Counted from the stretch's first letter, positions 10,688 to 20,409 are shown. The stretch: DNA of 64,000 bases from Pseudomonas lutea (GCF_000759445.1 NZ_JRMB01000002.1:186001-250000); one strand, 5' to 3'. Notes: a model not told the origin generated them from the letters alone. Program-made: numbers and translations.

Positions 10688-12385
10688 TTAGCTCCACGAA
10701 TCGCGGAGCGTCACAGTCCGGTTAAACACCGGATGACCGGGTTTCGAGTCCTTCAGGTCCGCGCAGAAATAACCTTCGCGTTCGAACTGGAAACGGTCTT
10801 CCGGCTGAGCATCAGCCAGCGACGGTTCGGCACGACAACCGGTCAGGACCTGCAGCGAGCCCGGGTTGATGTTGTCCAGGAAGGTCTTGCCCTCTTCTGC
10901 TTTCTCGGGGTTGGCCGACAGGAACAGGCGGTCGTACAGACGCACTTCGCATTCGATGCTTTCGGCTGCCGGAACCCAATGCACGACGCCTTTGACCTTG
11001 CGGCCTTCAGGGTTCTTGCCCAGGGTTTCCGGGTCGTAGGAGCAGCGCAGTTCGACGATGTTGCCGTCGGCGTCCTTGATGGCTTCGTCGGCGCGAATCA
11101 CATAGCTGCCACGCAGGCGCACTTCGCCGTTCGGTTCCAGACGCTTGTAGCCCTTGGGCGGCTCTTCCATGAAATCGTCGCGGTCGATGTAGATCTCGCG
11201 GGAGAACGGCAGCTTGCGCACGCCCAGCTCCTCCTTCTGCGGGTGACGCGGCAGTTCGAGGTGATCGACCTTGCCTTCCGGGTAGTTGGTGATGACAACC
11301 TTCAACGGTCGCAGCACACACATGGCGCGCGGGGCGTTGTGGTCCAGGTCCTGACGGATGCTGAATTCCAGCATGCCGAAGTCGACCACACCGTCGGAGC
11401 GGTTGGTGCCGATCATTTCGCAGAAATTGCGGATCGACGCCGGGGTGTAACCGCGACGGCGGAAGCCCGACAGCGTCGACATGCGCGGGTCGTCCCAGCC
11501 GTGCACGTGTTTTTCATCGACCAGCTGCTTGAGCTTGCGCTTGCTGGTGATGGTGTAGTTCAGGTTCAGGCGCGAGAACTCGTACTGGCGCGGCTTGCAC
11601 GGCACCGGCAGGTTGTCGAGGAACCACTCGTAAAGCGGGCGATGGCTCTCGAACTCCAGGGTGCAGATCGAATGGGTAATGCCTTCGATGGCATCCGACT
11701 GACCGTGGGTGAAATCGTAGATCGGGTAGATGCACCACTTGTCACCGGTCTGGTGGTGGTGAGCGTGGCGAATACGGTAGAGGATCGGATCGCGCAGGTT
11801 CATGTTCGGCGAAGCCATGTCGATTTTCGCGCGCAGGACACGAGCGCCGTCTTCGAACTCGCCGGCTTTCATGCGGCTGAACAGGTCAAGGTTTTCCTCG
11901 ACGCTGCGCTCGCGGAACGGGCTGTTCTTGCCGGGTTCGGTCAACGTGCCGCGGTATTCGCGAGCCTGTTCGGGGGTCAGGTCGTCGACGTAGGCCTTGC
12001 CCGCCTCGATCAGATTGACCGCCCAGGCGTACAGCTGGTCGAAGTATTGCGAGGCATAGCGCACTTCGCCGGACCACTCGAAGCCCAGCCATTTGACGTC
12101 GCTTTCGATCGCGTCGATGTACTCCTGGTCTTCCTTCGCCGGGTTGGTGTCGTCGAAGCGCAGATGCGTCACGCCGCCGAATTCCTGAGCCAGACCAAAG
12201 TTGACGCAGATCGACTTGGCATGACCGATGTGCAGGTAGCCATTGGGCTCCGGCGGGAAGCGGGTCACGATCTGGGTGTGCTTGCCCGAATCCAGGTCAG
12301 CCTGCACGATCGGGCGCAGGAAGTTGGTTGGAATTGCAGGGCCTGCCTTGGAGTTCGCAGCGGCGTCTTGAGTGGGCTTGCTCAT
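10688..12385 (-). CDS. glnS: Glutamine--tRNA ligase
   Basis: This 565-residue class I synthetase charges tRNA-Gln. The frame is open upstream to 12529, but homologous sequence begins at [13 protein letters not shown], so I chose the ATG at 12385. Motifs seen are [14 protein letters not shown] for the ATP site and [12 protein letters not shown] for the MSK-type loop, followed by the C-terminal anticodon-binding beta-barrels. It is the first gene of glnS-cysS and is divergent from ppiB. A possible -10 box (TATGAT, minus strand, 12442-12437) lies about 50 nt upstream. Confidence 0.96.
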   Translation of the reverse strand: MSKPTQDAAANSKAGPAIPTNFLRPIVQADLDSGKHTQIVTRFPPEPNGYLHIGHAKSICVNFGLAQEFGGVTHLRFDDTNPAKEDQEYIDAIESDVKWLGFEWSGEVRYASQYFDQLYAWAVNLIEAGKAYVDDLTPEQAREYRGTLTEPGKNSPFRERSVEENLDLFSRMKAGEFEDGARVLRAKIDMASPNMNLRDPILYRIRHAHHHQTGDKWCIYPIYDFTHGQSDAIEGITHSICTLEFESHRPLYEWFLDNLPVPCKPRQYEFSRLNLNYTITSKRKLKQLVDEKHVHGWDDPRMSTLSGFRRRGYTPASIRNFCEMIGTNRSDGVVDFGMLEFSIRQDLDHNAPRAMCVLRPLKVVITNYPEGKVDHLELPRHPQKEELGVRKLPFSREIYIDRDDFMEEPPKGYKRLEPNGEVRLRGSYVIRADEAIKDADGNIVELRCSYDPETLGKNPEGRKVKGVVHWVPAAESIECEVRLYDRLFLSANPEKAEEGKTFLDNINPGSLQVLTGCRAEPSLADAQPEDRFQFEREGYFCADLKDSKPGHPVFNRTVTLRDSWS

Positions 12386-12658
12386 AGGATCCTTGTACGG
12401 GTCGCGGCCAGGAAGGCCGGTTAAATCAAAGCGCCTATCATAGCCGAAGCTGTCAAGCCCCTGACAGCGCGCCGTGACAAAACTGCGGAGATGGGCTTGA
12501 GGCCGGTTGCCACGGCCGTTCAATCGCAACTACCCGTCCTGCGGCTAGCCTCTGTAAACTACACGCCTGGGGTGAACCTGCAACTGTGGCCCGTCACGAC
12601 GTGCGCCCGGTTCTGCGCTCACCACCTCCCACCACGACTTCAAAGAGCGAGCTGACAC

Positions 12659-13162
12659 ATGTCGAAAGTAAAGCTGACCACCAATCACGGTGAAATCGTT
12701 CTGCAATTGAACGCTGACAAGGCCCCGCTGACCGTTGCCAACTTCCTCGAATACGTCAAGGCCGGCCACTACGAGAACACGGTCTTTCACCGCGTGATTG
12801 GCAATTTCATGATCCAGGGCGGCGGCTTCGAGCCGGGCATGAAAGAGAAAAAAGACAAGCGTCCGAGCATCCAGAACGAAGCCGACAACGGCCTGCCGAA
12901 CAAGAAGTACTCGGTGTCCATGGCCCGCACCATGGAGCCGCATTCAGCCTCCGCGCAGTTCTTCATCAACGTCGCCGACAACAGCTTTCTCAACCACACG
13001 GGCAAAACCGTACAGGGCTGGGGCTATGCGGTGTTCGGCGAGGTGGTGGAAGGCACTGATGTGGTCGATAAGATCAAGGGCGTCGCCACTACGTCCAAGG
13101 CGGGACATCAAGACGTGCCGGCTGAAGACGTAATCATCGAGAAAGCCGAGATCGTTGAGTGA
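12659..13162 (+). CDS. ppiB: Peptidyl-prolyl cis-trans isomerase B (cyclophilin)
   Basis: This is a 167-residue cytoplasmic cyclophilin without a signal peptide. The active-site region is clear: [15 protein letters not shown] holds the catalytic arginine, and the [13 protein letters not shown] strand follows. Length agrees with bacterial PpiB. It probably speeds proline isomerisation during protein folding. Its stop overlaps the GTG start of lpxH by 4 bp, so the two are translated together. The 273-bp gap upstream holds the divergent ppiB and glnS promoters and no other feature I can support. Confidence 0.95.
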   Translation: MSKVKLTTNHGEIVLQLNADKAPLTVANFLEYVKAGHYENTVFHRVIGNFMIQGGGFEPGMKEKKDKRPSIQNEADNGLPNKKYSVSMARTMEPHSASAQFFINVADNSFLNHTGKTVQGWGYAVFGEVVEGTDVVDKIKGVATTSKAGHQDVPAEDVIIEKAEIVE

Positions 13163-13884
13163 TATTGCTGATCTCCGACCTTCACCTTGAAGAAGGACGC
13201 CCGGACATCACCCGGGCGTTTCTCGGTCTGCTGGCCGGGCGCGCACGCACCGCCGAATCACTTTATATTCTCGGGGATTTTTTCGAGGCCTGGATCGGTG
13301 ACGACGCCATGTCGCCGTTTCAGCGCTCCATCTGCCAGGCATTGCGCACATTGAGCGACAGCGGCACGAAAGTCTTTCTGATGCATGGCAATCGCGACTT
13401 CATGATCGGCAAGGCGTTTTGCAAAGCGGCCGGCTGCACCTTGCTCAAGGACCCGAGCGTCGTAAATTTCAATGGCGAACCGGTGTTACTGATGCACGGC
13501 GACAGCCTGTGTACGCGGGACGAGGCCTACATGCGCATGCGCCGCTACCTGCGGCATCCGCTGACGCTGTGGGTGCTCCGGCATCTGCCGTTGAGTACGC
13601 GGCACAAGTTGGCCCGCAAACTGCGCAGCGAAAGCCGTGCGCAGACGCGGATGAAGGCCAACGACATTGTTGATGTCACGCCCGACGAGGTCGTGCGCGT
13701 GATGGCCGAATCCGGGGTACAGACGCTGATCCACGGCCACACCCACCGGCCTGCGGTTCATGACGTGCAGCTCGACGGCACTACAGCCCAACGCATCGTG
13801 CTGGGTGACTGGGACCGCGAAGGATGGCTGCTTCGGATCGATGAACAGGGCTTTCACCTGGAATCGTTCGAATTCGAGCCGTAG
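13159..13884 (+). CDS. lpxH: UDP-2,3-diacylglucosamine diphosphatase
   Basis: This 241-residue calcineurin-like phosphoesterase makes lipid X in lipid A synthesis, acting at the inner face of the membrane. Metal-binding motifs are intact: [30 protein letters not shown] and HGHTHRP. It starts with GTG at 13159, overlapping the ppiB stop (GTGA). No earlier start fits, and the first residues ([20 protein letters not shown]) align with the start of known LpxH. ppiB-lpxH next to glnS-cysS is the arrangement I recall from P. aeruginosa. Confidence 0.95.
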   Translation: MILLISDLHLEEGRPDITRAFLGLLAGRARTAESLYILGDFFEAWIGDDAMSPFQRSICQALRTLSDSGTKVFLMHGNRDFMIGKAFCKAAGCTLLKDPSVVNFNGEPVLLMHGDSLCTRDEAYMRMRRYLRHPLTLWVLRHLPLSTRHKLARKLRSESRAQTRMKANDIVDVTPDEVVRVMAESGVQTLIHGHTHRPAVHDVQLDGTTAQRIVLGDWDREGWLLRIDEQGFHLESFEFEP

Positions 13885-13980
13885 TCGGTTTTTGGTTAAT
13901 GAGTAATAGCCGGGTTAGCCGGACATCAAGGCTGGACACAAACTGCCCCCGGGCGATGCCCTGCAGGAATGCAGATTGTC

Positions 13981-14066
13981 GCCGGACACCGACCTGTTAG
14001 GAATGCAGGTTCATCGCCGGACATCGACCTGTTAGGAATGCAGGTTCATCGCCGGACACCGACCTG
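13981..14066. repeat. 35-bp tandem repeat leading into a REPIN
   Basis: A 35-bp unit beginning GCCGGACACCGACCTGTTAG is present at 13981-14015 and 14016-14050 with one base change, then a third copy breaks off at about 14066, where it runs directly into the family B REPIN. Degenerate pieces precede it (13961-13980) and one recurs at 14320-14337 before the next REPIN. It lies in the 678-bp gap between lpxH and the efflux operon. I see no gene in that gap. Confidence 0.85.
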
Positions 14067-14154
14067 TAGGAGCGCGCTTGCCCGCGAATCGCGGTGGGTC
14101 ATTCAGGCAAGTAGCGTCTGAGAAAACGCATTCGCGGGCAAGCGCGCTCCTACA
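14065..14154. repeat. REPIN, family B (first copy)
   Basis: Inverted copies of GTAGGAGCGCGCTTGCCCGC lie about 45 bp apart. The internal spacer (GGTGGGTCATTCAGGC then AAGTAGCGTCTGAGAAAACG) is almost the same as in the copy at 14337-14425, so the two are recent duplicates. Confidence 0.9.
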
Positions 14155-14336
14155 CTGATCTTCGCCAGTCGTGGCTGTTGTGGCGCCTCACCCACATCGA
14201 ATGCGCCGCCCCCTGCAGTAGAGCATTCAGAGCTGAAACGTCTGGCACAACGCAATTCATGGGCAAATGCGTTCCCGCGACAGCCGGGTTGGCGACAGGT
14301 CAGGGTCGGATGCAGGCTTATCGCTGGACACAGACC

Positions 14337-14425
14337 TGTAGGAGCGCGCTTGCCCGCGAATTGCGGTGGGTCGTTCAGACAAGTCGCGTCTGAGAAAACG
14401 CGTTCGCGGGCAAGCTGCTCCTACA
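14337..14425. repeat. REPIN, family B (second copy)
   Basis: This is a near-identical copy of the REPIN at 14065-14154, including spacer and the preceding ATCGCTGGACACAGACCTG segment. One REP arm has lost two bases (GCAAGCTGCTCC instead of GCAAGCGCGCTCC). Confidence 0.88.
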
Positions 14426-14562
14426 AAGATCTACGTTGGTCACAGATGAGGCGGCACATCCGTTAAAGCCGCATTCACAAGGTTGCGACCGGGTATTCCC
14501 GGGCGCTCACGGACAGGCAACACGCCGGTAAGGGCGAAGCAGTTGCGCAGCCCGGCGGACGA

Positions 14563-16095
14563 TCAATGCCCTCCCCCAGGCGCCGCCTTCGCTGTGAACG
14601 GCGGTTTGGCCAGCCAGATGATCAGGATCAGCGACAGAAAGATCCAACCCATCATGTAGAAGTAGTCCACGGTCGACATCATGTAGGCCTGGCTGGTCAC
14701 CATCGAATCAAGCTGCGCATAGGCCTGATTACTCGCCCCGCCCAGGGTTTCGAGTGCGTGCCGTGTCGTGGGCTCGTAGGCGTTCACGCTCTCGCTGAGA
14801 TACGCGTGATGCTGGTCAGCCCGGCGTATCCAGATCCACGTGGTCAACGAGGCCGCGAAGCTGCCACCCAGGTTACGCAAGAACGTCGCAAGGCCCGAGC
14901 CGTCCGCAATCTGCGAAGGCGGCAAGTCAGACAGCAGGATGCTCAAGGTCGGCATAAAGAACAGCGCCACGCCCGCCCCCATGAACAATTGCACCAGCGC
15001 GATGTGGGTGAAATCCACCTGACTGGTGAAATCCGCCCGCATGAAACAACTCAGGCCGATGGCCAGGAATGCCAGGCCGGCCAACAGACGCAAATCGAAT
15101 TTGTGGGCATAGCGGCCGACGAAGGGCGACATCAGCACCGGTAGCACCCCGAGCGGCGCCACCGCCAGCCCCGCATAGGTGGCCGTGTAGCCCATCTGCG
15201 TCTGCAGCCACTGCGGCAGGATCAAGTTGATACCGAAGAACCCGGCGTAGCCCAGCACCAGACAGATGGTCCCGAAGCGGAAATTGCGGAAGGCAAACAG
15301 CCGCAGGTTGACCACCGGATGATCGTCGGTCATTTCCCAGATCACAAACACCGCCAAGCCAATCGCCGAGATAACCGAACCGATGATGATGAAGTTCGAT
15401 TCAAACCAATCCAGGTCGTTGCCCTTGTCGAGCACGATCTGCAGGGCGCCGACCCCGATGATCAACGTGATCAGACCCACATAATCCATGGGTTGCCGGC
15501 TGGTGGTCACCGGCCGCGTGGCCATCTGCTGACGAACGACAAAGGCGGCGAACAGACCGATCGGTACGTTGATGAAGAAAATCCACGGCCAGCTGTAACT
15601 GTCAGTGATCCAGCCGCCAAGGATCGGCCCGGCGATGGGCGCCACGACCGTCACCATGGCCAGCAATGCCAATGCCATCCCCCTTTTCGCCGGGGGATAA
15701 ACCGCGATCAGCAGCGTCTGGGTCATGGGGTACAACGGACCGGCCACCATGCCCTGAATAACCCGAAAGCCCACCAGTTCAGGCATCGACGTCGAGATGC
15801 CGCAGAGGAAGGACGCCGTCACGAACAGCAATGTGGCCCACAGAAACAGCTTCACTTCGCCGAAGCGCCGACTGAGCCAGCCGGTCAGCGGCAATGCGAT
15901 GGCGTTACTGACCGCGAACGAGGTAATGACCCACGTGCCCTGCTCCGAGCTGACGCCCAGGTTGCCGGAGATGGTCGGCAAGGCCACGTTGGCGATCGTG
16001 GTGTCGAGCACTTGCATGAACGTCGCCAGCGACAGGCCGATGGTGGTCAGCAACAGGCTTGGCGGCGTGAAAGAAGCGGGAGCGTTATTACTCAT
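14563..16095 (-). CDS. DHA2-family MFS drug efflux transporter, EmrB-like
   Basis: This is a 510-residue inner-membrane proton antiporter with about 14 predicted membrane segments, the number expected for the DHA2 family. Family motifs are seen: LDTTIANVALPTI in the first segment, GWLSRRFGEVKLF after the second, and RVIQGMVAGPLYPM for the fourth. It is the last gene of marR-outer membrane factor-emrA-emrB. With the periplasmic adaptor and outer-membrane channel it would expel hydrophobic drugs or acids across both membranes. The substrate is not known. Confidence 0.9.
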   Translation of the reverse strand: MSNNAPASFTPPSLLLTTIGLSLATFMQVLDTTIANVALPTISGNLGVSSEQGTWVITSFAVSNAIALPLTGWLSRRFGEVKLFLWATLLFVTASFLCGISTSMPELVGFRVIQGMVAGPLYPMTQTLLIAVYPPAKRGMALALLAMVTVVAPIAGPILGGWITDSYSWPWIFFINVPIGLFAAFVVRQQMATRPVTTSRQPMDYVGLITLIIGVGALQIVLDKGNDLDWFESNFIIIGSVISAIGLAVFVIWEMTDDHPVVNLRLFAFRNFRFGTICLVLGYAGFFGINLILPQWLQTQMGYTATYAGLAVAPLGVLPVLMSPFVGRYAHKFDLRLLAGLAFLAIGLSCFMRADFTSQVDFTHIALVQLFMGAGVALFFMPTLSILLSDLPPSQIADGSGLATFLRNLGGSFAASLTTWIWIRRADQHHAYLSESVNAYEPTTRHALETLGGASNQAYAQLDSMVTSQAYMMSTVDYFYMMGWIFLSLILIIWLAKPPFTAKAAPGGGH

Positions 16096-16164
16096 CGCGA
16101 ATCCTTTGACACTCGAAGATCACCCAGGCCCGCGTGAACGGGTCTGGGGAGATGGATTGGCGAA

Positions 16165-17430
16165 TCAGCGCTGAGCGGTCTTGCCGCTCGAAGAGGCGCT
16201 GTTTTCGTGGATCACGCGTGCAATGAGCGTGTCGGCATCGGCCAGTTGCCTGGCATAGACGTCGGTGGTGAACAACGGCTGTTTAGGCGCTTGCTGCGCC
16301 AGTACCGGACCGCTCTGGTCGTGCAGGTTCACGTCAACGGTGGTCGACAGGCCGATTCGCAACGGGTGCTTCGACAGCTCGTCAGCATTGATGTGAATGC
16401 GCACCGGCACCCGCTGCACGATCTTGATCCAGTTACCCGTGGCGTTTTGCGCGGGGAGCAAGGCAAACGCACTGCCAGTACCGGCGCCGACGCTGTCTAC
16501 GGTGCCGCTGTACTTGACGTCGCTGCCGTACAGATCCGCTTCGATGTCCACCGGCTGGCCGATCCGCATCTGGCCCAGTTGGGTTTCCTTGAAGTTGGCG
16601 TCTATCCACAGCTGGTCCAGCGGAATCACCGCCATCAGCGCAGTGCCCGGCTGCACCCGCTGGCCCAGCTGCACCGTGCGCTTGGCGACATAGCCGGTGA
16701 CCGGCGCGATCAGCGTGCTGCGCGCGTTACTCAGATAGGCCTGACGCAACTGTGCGGCGGCGGATTTCACGTCCGGGTGCGAAGACACCTGTGTGTCGTC
16801 CACCAGCGCGGTACTGGTGGCCAACTGCTGCTGGATGTTGGTCAACGCGTTCTGTGCGGTGGTCAGGTCATCCTTGGCGTGGGACAGCTCTTCCTGGGAA
16901 ATCGCCCCGCCCGCCGCCAGACTGCGACGACGGTTGTAGTTATCCTGGGCTCTCTGAACCTCAGCCCGCTGAGCGGCCAGTTGCGCTTTCATGCCATCGA
17001 CGTTGCTGTACAGACCGCGCACCTGACGCACCACTTTAGCCAGGTTGGCTTCGGCACTTTGCAGCGCGACTTCGGCATCGTTGGGGTCGAACTGGACGAG
17101 CACCTGACCTTCACGAACCAGGTCGCCATCGTCAGCGCCGATACTCACCACGGTGCCGGTGACCTGCGGAGTGATTTCCACCACGTTGCCGTTCACATAG
17201 GCATCGTCGGTGCTTTCGCTCCAGCGCCCGTACATTTCGTACCAGGCCCAAACGCCAATCACCCCGAGTACGACCACCAACAGCAGGCCGAGTAGCAGCA
17301 GCTTGCGCTTGCGCGGGTTTTTCGTCGGTGTGTTCTGACCGGCTTTGTTGTCGGCACCTTTCCCGGCGTCAGGACCGGTGCTGTCCTTTTGTTCGTGTGT
17401 AGCGTTGTTTTCGGTAGTGGCAGTGGCCAT
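16165..17430 (-). CDS. HlyD-family periplasmic adaptor, EmrA-like
   Basis: This is a 421-residue membrane-fusion protein. A polar 45-residue cytoplasmic start with many T, N, K and D residues is followed by one membrane anchor (LLLLGLLLVVVLGVIGVWAW). Then come the lipoyl-like half (VVEITPQVTGTVVSIGADDG), a long alpha-hairpin with coiled-coil character (about 125-225), and the second half-motif (STLIAPVTGYVAKRTVQLGQ). It bridges the EmrB-like transporter and the outer-membrane channel. The start is 10 bp after the stop of the upstream channel gene. Confidence 0.9.
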   Translation of the reverse strand: MATATTENNATHEQKDSTGPDAGKGADNKAGQNTPTKNPRKRKLLLLGLLLVVVLGVIGVWAWYEMYGRWSESTDDAYVNGNVVEITPQVTGTVVSIGADDGDLVREGQVLVQFDPNDAEVALQSAEANLAKVVRQVRGLYSNVDGMKAQLAAQRAEVQRAQDNYNRRRSLAAGGAISQEELSHAKDDLTTAQNALTNIQQQLATSTALVDDTQVSSHPDVKSAAAQLRQAYLSNARSTLIAPVTGYVAKRTVQLGQRVQPGTALMAVIPLDQLWIDANFKETQLGQMRIGQPVDIEADLYGSDVKYSGTVDSVGAGTGSAFALLPAQNATGNWIKIVQRVPVRIHINADELSKHPLRIGLSTTVDVNLHDQSGPVLAQQAPKQPLFTTDVYARQLADADTLIARVIHENSASSSGKTAQR

Positions 17431-17440
17431 GTCGATTACC

Positions 17441-18937
17441 TTAATGAGTCATCGAAGCAGTTGACGGGACGTCCGGGGCGGCGTTGTCGCCGGGCTTGCT
17501 GTCTTCAAAGCCTCCCCCGAGGGCCTGCATCAACTGGATCGAAAGATCGATTCGTTCCGCGTTGAGATCAGCCTGTTGGCGTTGCGATTGCAGCAGTTGT
17601 TGCTCGACGCTCAGGACGTCCAGGTAATTGCCGATGCCCGATGAGTAGCGCTGAACGACGGTGTCGTAGGATTTCTGAATCACATCGGTCGCCTGCTGAC
17701 GCGCCTCGATCTGACGGCGGATGTCACGCAACTGGCCGATGCCATCGCTAACATCGCCCAGCGCCCGGACCAGTGTCTTGTTGTACTGCGCCACTGCGAG
17801 GTCGTAGTCGGCGTCCCGAGCGTCAAGGTCGGCACGGCGACGTCCGCCGTCGAAAATAGGCAGCGAGACCGTCGGCGCAACATTGAAGAAGCGACTCGCC
17901 GAACCAAACATTGCATCGCCCAGCAGCGACTCGGCGCCTGCAGAGGCGCTGAGGTTGAGGTTGGGGTAAAAGTTGGTCTTGCTGACGTCGATGTTTTTGC
18001 TTGCCGCCTCAACCCGCCAGCGCGCTGCCACCAGGTCCGGGCGACGGCCTAGTAACTCGGCGGGCACCACTGAAGGCAGGGCCACGACAGCAGGTTGCAG
18101 CACCGCAGGCCGACGCAGTTGTTCGCCACGGTCCGGGCCTTTGCCCATGAGCACGGCCAACTGGATTTTGGCGCTGCGCAGGCTCTTGTCCGCGTCCGCC
18201 AGCGATTCGCGAGAGTTGGCTTCCAGGCTCTGGGTCTGCTCGTACTGGTATTCGCTGTCGATGCCCGACTTGAAACGCCGTGCGCCCAAATCCAGCAGTT
18301 GACTCGTGCGCTTGAGGTCTTCAGCCGCCAGATCGCGGACGATGTAGGCCTGGCCCAGGTCGCTGTAGGCGCGGGCCACGTCAGCGGCGAGGGTCAATTG
18401 CGCCGCTTGCTGATCGACTTCGCTGGCGCGGGCCTGCCCCAACGCCGCTTCCCAGGCTGCACGCTGGCCACCCCACAGATCAAAGTTGTAATTGAAGCCC
18501 GCGCTCAAGCTGCGCAAGGTGCTGTAACGGCCGCCTGCGCCAGTCGGATCCTGATCGCGGGCCAGACGCGAGCGACTGATGCTGGCGTCGGCATCGACGG
18601 TCGGCATGCGTTCGGCATCGGCGGCATACGCCTGCGCGGTCGCCTGATGCGTGCGAGCAGCGGCAATTTGCATGTCCGGGCTGTCGCGCAACGCTTCGGT
18701 GATCAGCGTGTTGAGCTGTGGATCGCCGAGGCTGGTCCACCAATCGCGCTTTGGCCAGGCCGCCGGCGAGAGCTGAATGCCGTTGAGGCTTTGGGCGGTT
18801 TGCAGGTGGTTGGCATCAATGCCGACGCCTTCGGTCTTCAGGCCTTTGGAGGTGGCGCAACCGGCCAGGACCAGCGCCACGAATACCAGACTCAGGGACG
18901 TGCGCAGGGTCGAACCCTGCTGGATATGAGTGCTCAT
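17441..18937 (-). CDS. Efflux outer-membrane lipoprotein, NodT/OprM family
   Basis: This is a 498-residue outer-membrane factor. It has a lipoprotein signal peptide with a lipobox ending LVLAGC near residue 27. Two OEP repeats follow (about 65-265 and 290-470), with typical text such as GFNYNFDLWGGQRAAWEAAL and YPNLNLSASAG. It would form the trimeric exit duct of the EmrAB pump. The start codon overlaps the end of marR by 4 bp (ATGA), so regulator and channel are translationally coupled. Confidence 0.92.
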   Translation of the reverse strand: MSTHIQQGSTLRTSLSLVFVALVLAGCATSKGLKTEGVGIDANHLQTAQSLNGIQLSPAAWPKRDWWTSLGDPQLNTLITEALRDSPDMQIAAARTHQATAQAYAADAERMPTVDADASISRSRLARDQDPTGAGGRYSTLRSLSAGFNYNFDLWGGQRAAWEAALGQARASEVDQQAAQLTLAADVARAYSDLGQAYIVRDLAAEDLKRTSQLLDLGARRFKSGIDSEYQYEQTQSLEANSRESLADADKSLRSAKIQLAVLMGKGPDRGEQLRRPAVLQPAVVALPSVVPAELLGRRPDLVAARWRVEAASKNIDVSKTNFYPNLNLSASAGAESLLGDAMFGSASRFFNVAPTVSLPIFDGGRRRADLDARDADYDLAVAQYNKTLVRALGDVSDGIGQLRDIRRQIEARQQATDVIQKSYDTVVQRYSSGIGNYLDVLSVEQQLLQSQRQQADLNAERIDLSIQLMQALGGGFEDSKPGDNAAPDVPSTASMTH

Positions 18938-19407
18938 CGTTCGGCAATCCGGGCAATCGTGATGGGGTCGCCCGAGGCAACCAGAATTTTCGTCAGAATC
19001 TTTTCCAGCGCCAGCAGCTCGCTGTCTTCCAGCACCCCGACCATCTCGTTCATCGCGTGTGCGCCGATTTCCGGCAACAGGTCGGAGAGCGCCCTGCCTT
19101 CATCGGTCAGCACCAGTTGCACCTGACGGCGATCCGCCTCGGAACGGGCGCGGGACAACAGGTTTTTCTGCTCCAGACGGTCGAGCATGCGGGTCATGGA
19201 ACCACTGTCCAGGTTCAGCATGCGACAGATGTCAGCCGGGGTTTCGGCGCAGAAGCGCGCGATCATCACCAGCACTTTGAACTGCTGCGCGGTGACGCCG
19301 TGGGGCTCCAGATGCCGATCGAGGATGCGATTTTTCAGCTGTTCAGTCCGGCCGAGCAACATGCCAAGGAGGCTGTCGTGGAAATTCTCGGGGGTAAAAT
19401 GTGCCAT
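18934..19407 (-). CDS. MarR-family regulator of the efflux operon
   Basis: This is a 157-residue winged-helix repressor. The DNA-binding region reads TPADICRMLNLDSGSMTRML and the wing RSEADRRQVQLVLTDEG. Two starts are possible, at 19422 and 19407. I prefer 19407 (MAHFTPENF) because relatives start there and GGGTGG lies 7 bp upstream, while the 19422 codon directly abuts an operator and has no ribosome site. It is the first gene of the efflux operon and very likely represses it through the palindromes at 19423-19440 and 19453-19470. A drug or phenolic ligand would release it; the ligand is unknown. Confidence 0.92.
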   Translation of the reverse strand: MAHFTPENFHDSLLGMLLGRTEQLKNRILDRHLEPHGVTAQQFKVLVMIARFCAETPADICRMLNLDSGSMTRMLDRLEQKNLLSRARSEADRRQVQLVLTDEGRALSDLLPEIGAHAMNEMVGVLEDSELLALEKILTKILVASGDPITIARIAER

Positions 19408-19422
19408 TTGGTAGCCACCCAT

Positions 19423-19440
19423 TATCTGCTTAGGCAGTGA
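19423..19440. promoter_or_regulatory. Second MarR operator (imperfect palindrome)
   Basis: TATCTGCTTAGGCAGTGA matches the perfect palindrome at 19453-19470 at 14 of 18 positions. The two centres are exactly 30 bp apart, about three helical turns, so both would be bound on one DNA face. This site lies in the untranslated leader of the marR mRNA. Confidence 0.75.
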
Positions 19441-19449
19441 ATGGGAAGG

Positions 19450-19478
19450 ATCTTACTGCCTAGGCAGTAAACACACAA
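19450..19478 (-). promoter_or_regulatory. Promoter of the efflux operon with perfect MarR operator in its spacer
   Basis: On the minus strand a -35 box TTGTGT (19478-19473) and a -10 box TAAGAT (19455-19450) are separated by 17 bp. The spacer and the first -10 bases are filled by the perfect 18-bp palindrome TTACTGCCTAGGCAGTAA (19453-19470). Binding there would block RNA polymerase. Confidence 0.8.
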
Positions 19479-19562
19479 TGAAACAATATTTAAGGTGTAC
19501 TGATTCGGACGAACGTGATTCGACGGATTGACGAGGCGTTTTTATGCAGTGGCAGCGGCCTC

Positions 19563-19656
19563 CGTAGAAGCCGGCTTGCTGGCGAACGCGAGCGCGGTCG
19601 GTCAGACGCTAAGAATGTCGGGGGGAGACCGATTCGCGGGCAAACGCGCTCCTACG
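19563..19656. repeat. Chimeric REPIN with one family A arm and one family B arm
   Basis: The left arm (GTAGAAGCCGGCTTGCTGGC, one change) is family A, but the right arm is family B (TTCGCGGGCAAACGCGCTCC in inverse orientation). It lies between the efflux promoter and the end of miaE. Confidence 0.8.
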
Positions 19657-19679
19657 AATCGGTGTTTGCCCTAAAAGGC

Positions 19680-20288
19680 TTAAGCCGCCGGTACACCGCT
19701 GTGGAAGCGGAAGTCTTCATCGGGGCTTTCGATCAGCTCGCGCTCGGCGAGGCGGATTTCTTCGATTTTGGCGTCGACGTCCGCCGCAGTGCCATAGGTG
19801 TAAGCCAGCTTCAGGTAGTCCTGAAAATGACGGGCTTCGGATTTAAGCAGGCTGGCGTAGAACTTCGCCAGGTCTTCATCCAGATGCGGCACCAGCGCGG
19901 CGAAACGTTCGCACGAGCGTGCTTCCACGATGGCGCCAACCACCAGCGCGTCGGTCAGCCGGTAAGGGTTATGGGTGCGCACGAGTTTGCGCAACGAACC
20001 GGCATAACGCGCGGAGCTGATGTTGGCCATCGGAATGCCGCGCTTCTTGATGATGCCGATGACTTGCTCGAAGTGGCGCAGCTCCTCGCGGGCCAGCCGG
20101 GACATTTTGGCGAGCAGGTCAAATTTGTCGTTGTACTGAAACATGAACTGAAACGCCGCGCCGGCGGCTTTCTTTTCATTGTTGGCGTGGTCAATCAGCA
20201 GGATATCCAGGTTCTGCAAGGCAGCCTGCACCCAGCTGTCCGGGGTGGGGCAAAGCAGGAAAGCGTCGACGTCTGGATAGGTCTGCAT
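19680..20288 (-). CDS. miaE: tRNA-(ms2io6A) hydroxylase
   Basis: This 202-residue non-haem di-iron monooxygenase hydroxylates the isopentenyl group of 2-methylthio-N6-isopentenyl-adenosine at position 37 of tRNAs. The ferritin-like iron ligands are present as NNEKKAAG, the ExxH in REELRHFEQV, EARSCERF and the second ExxH in SEARHFQDY. Length is normal. It appears to be a single gene; the REPIN downstream separates it from the efflux operon. Confidence 0.93.
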   Translation of the reverse strand: MQTYPDVDAFLLCPTPDSWVQAALQNLDILLIDHANNEKKAAGAAFQFMFQYNDKFDLLAKMSRLAREELRHFEQVIGIIKKRGIPMANISSARYAGSLRKLVRTHNPYRLTDALVVGAIVEARSCERFAALVPHLDEDLAKFYASLLKSEARHFQDYLKLAYTYGTAADVDAKIEEIRLAERELIESPDEDFRFHSGVPAA

Positions 20289-20409
20289 GGGTTCACAAAA
20301 TAGCGGGTTGGGAAAGGCGCAGCATTATACGGAGCCTGACGGACAGAACCAGCCTGCCTGGCAGTGACAGCCGGGAATTTTCGCCTGCCCCGCTGCCGGG
20401 CCGAAACGA

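Noticed and set aside
12386..12529. N-terminal extension of GlnS
   Set aside because: The extra 48 residues have no similarity to the family and lie over the promoter region; translation from 12385 fits GlnS.
13981..14066. Possible CRISPR array of 35-bp repeats
   Set aside because: The units abut without unique spacers and run into a REPIN.
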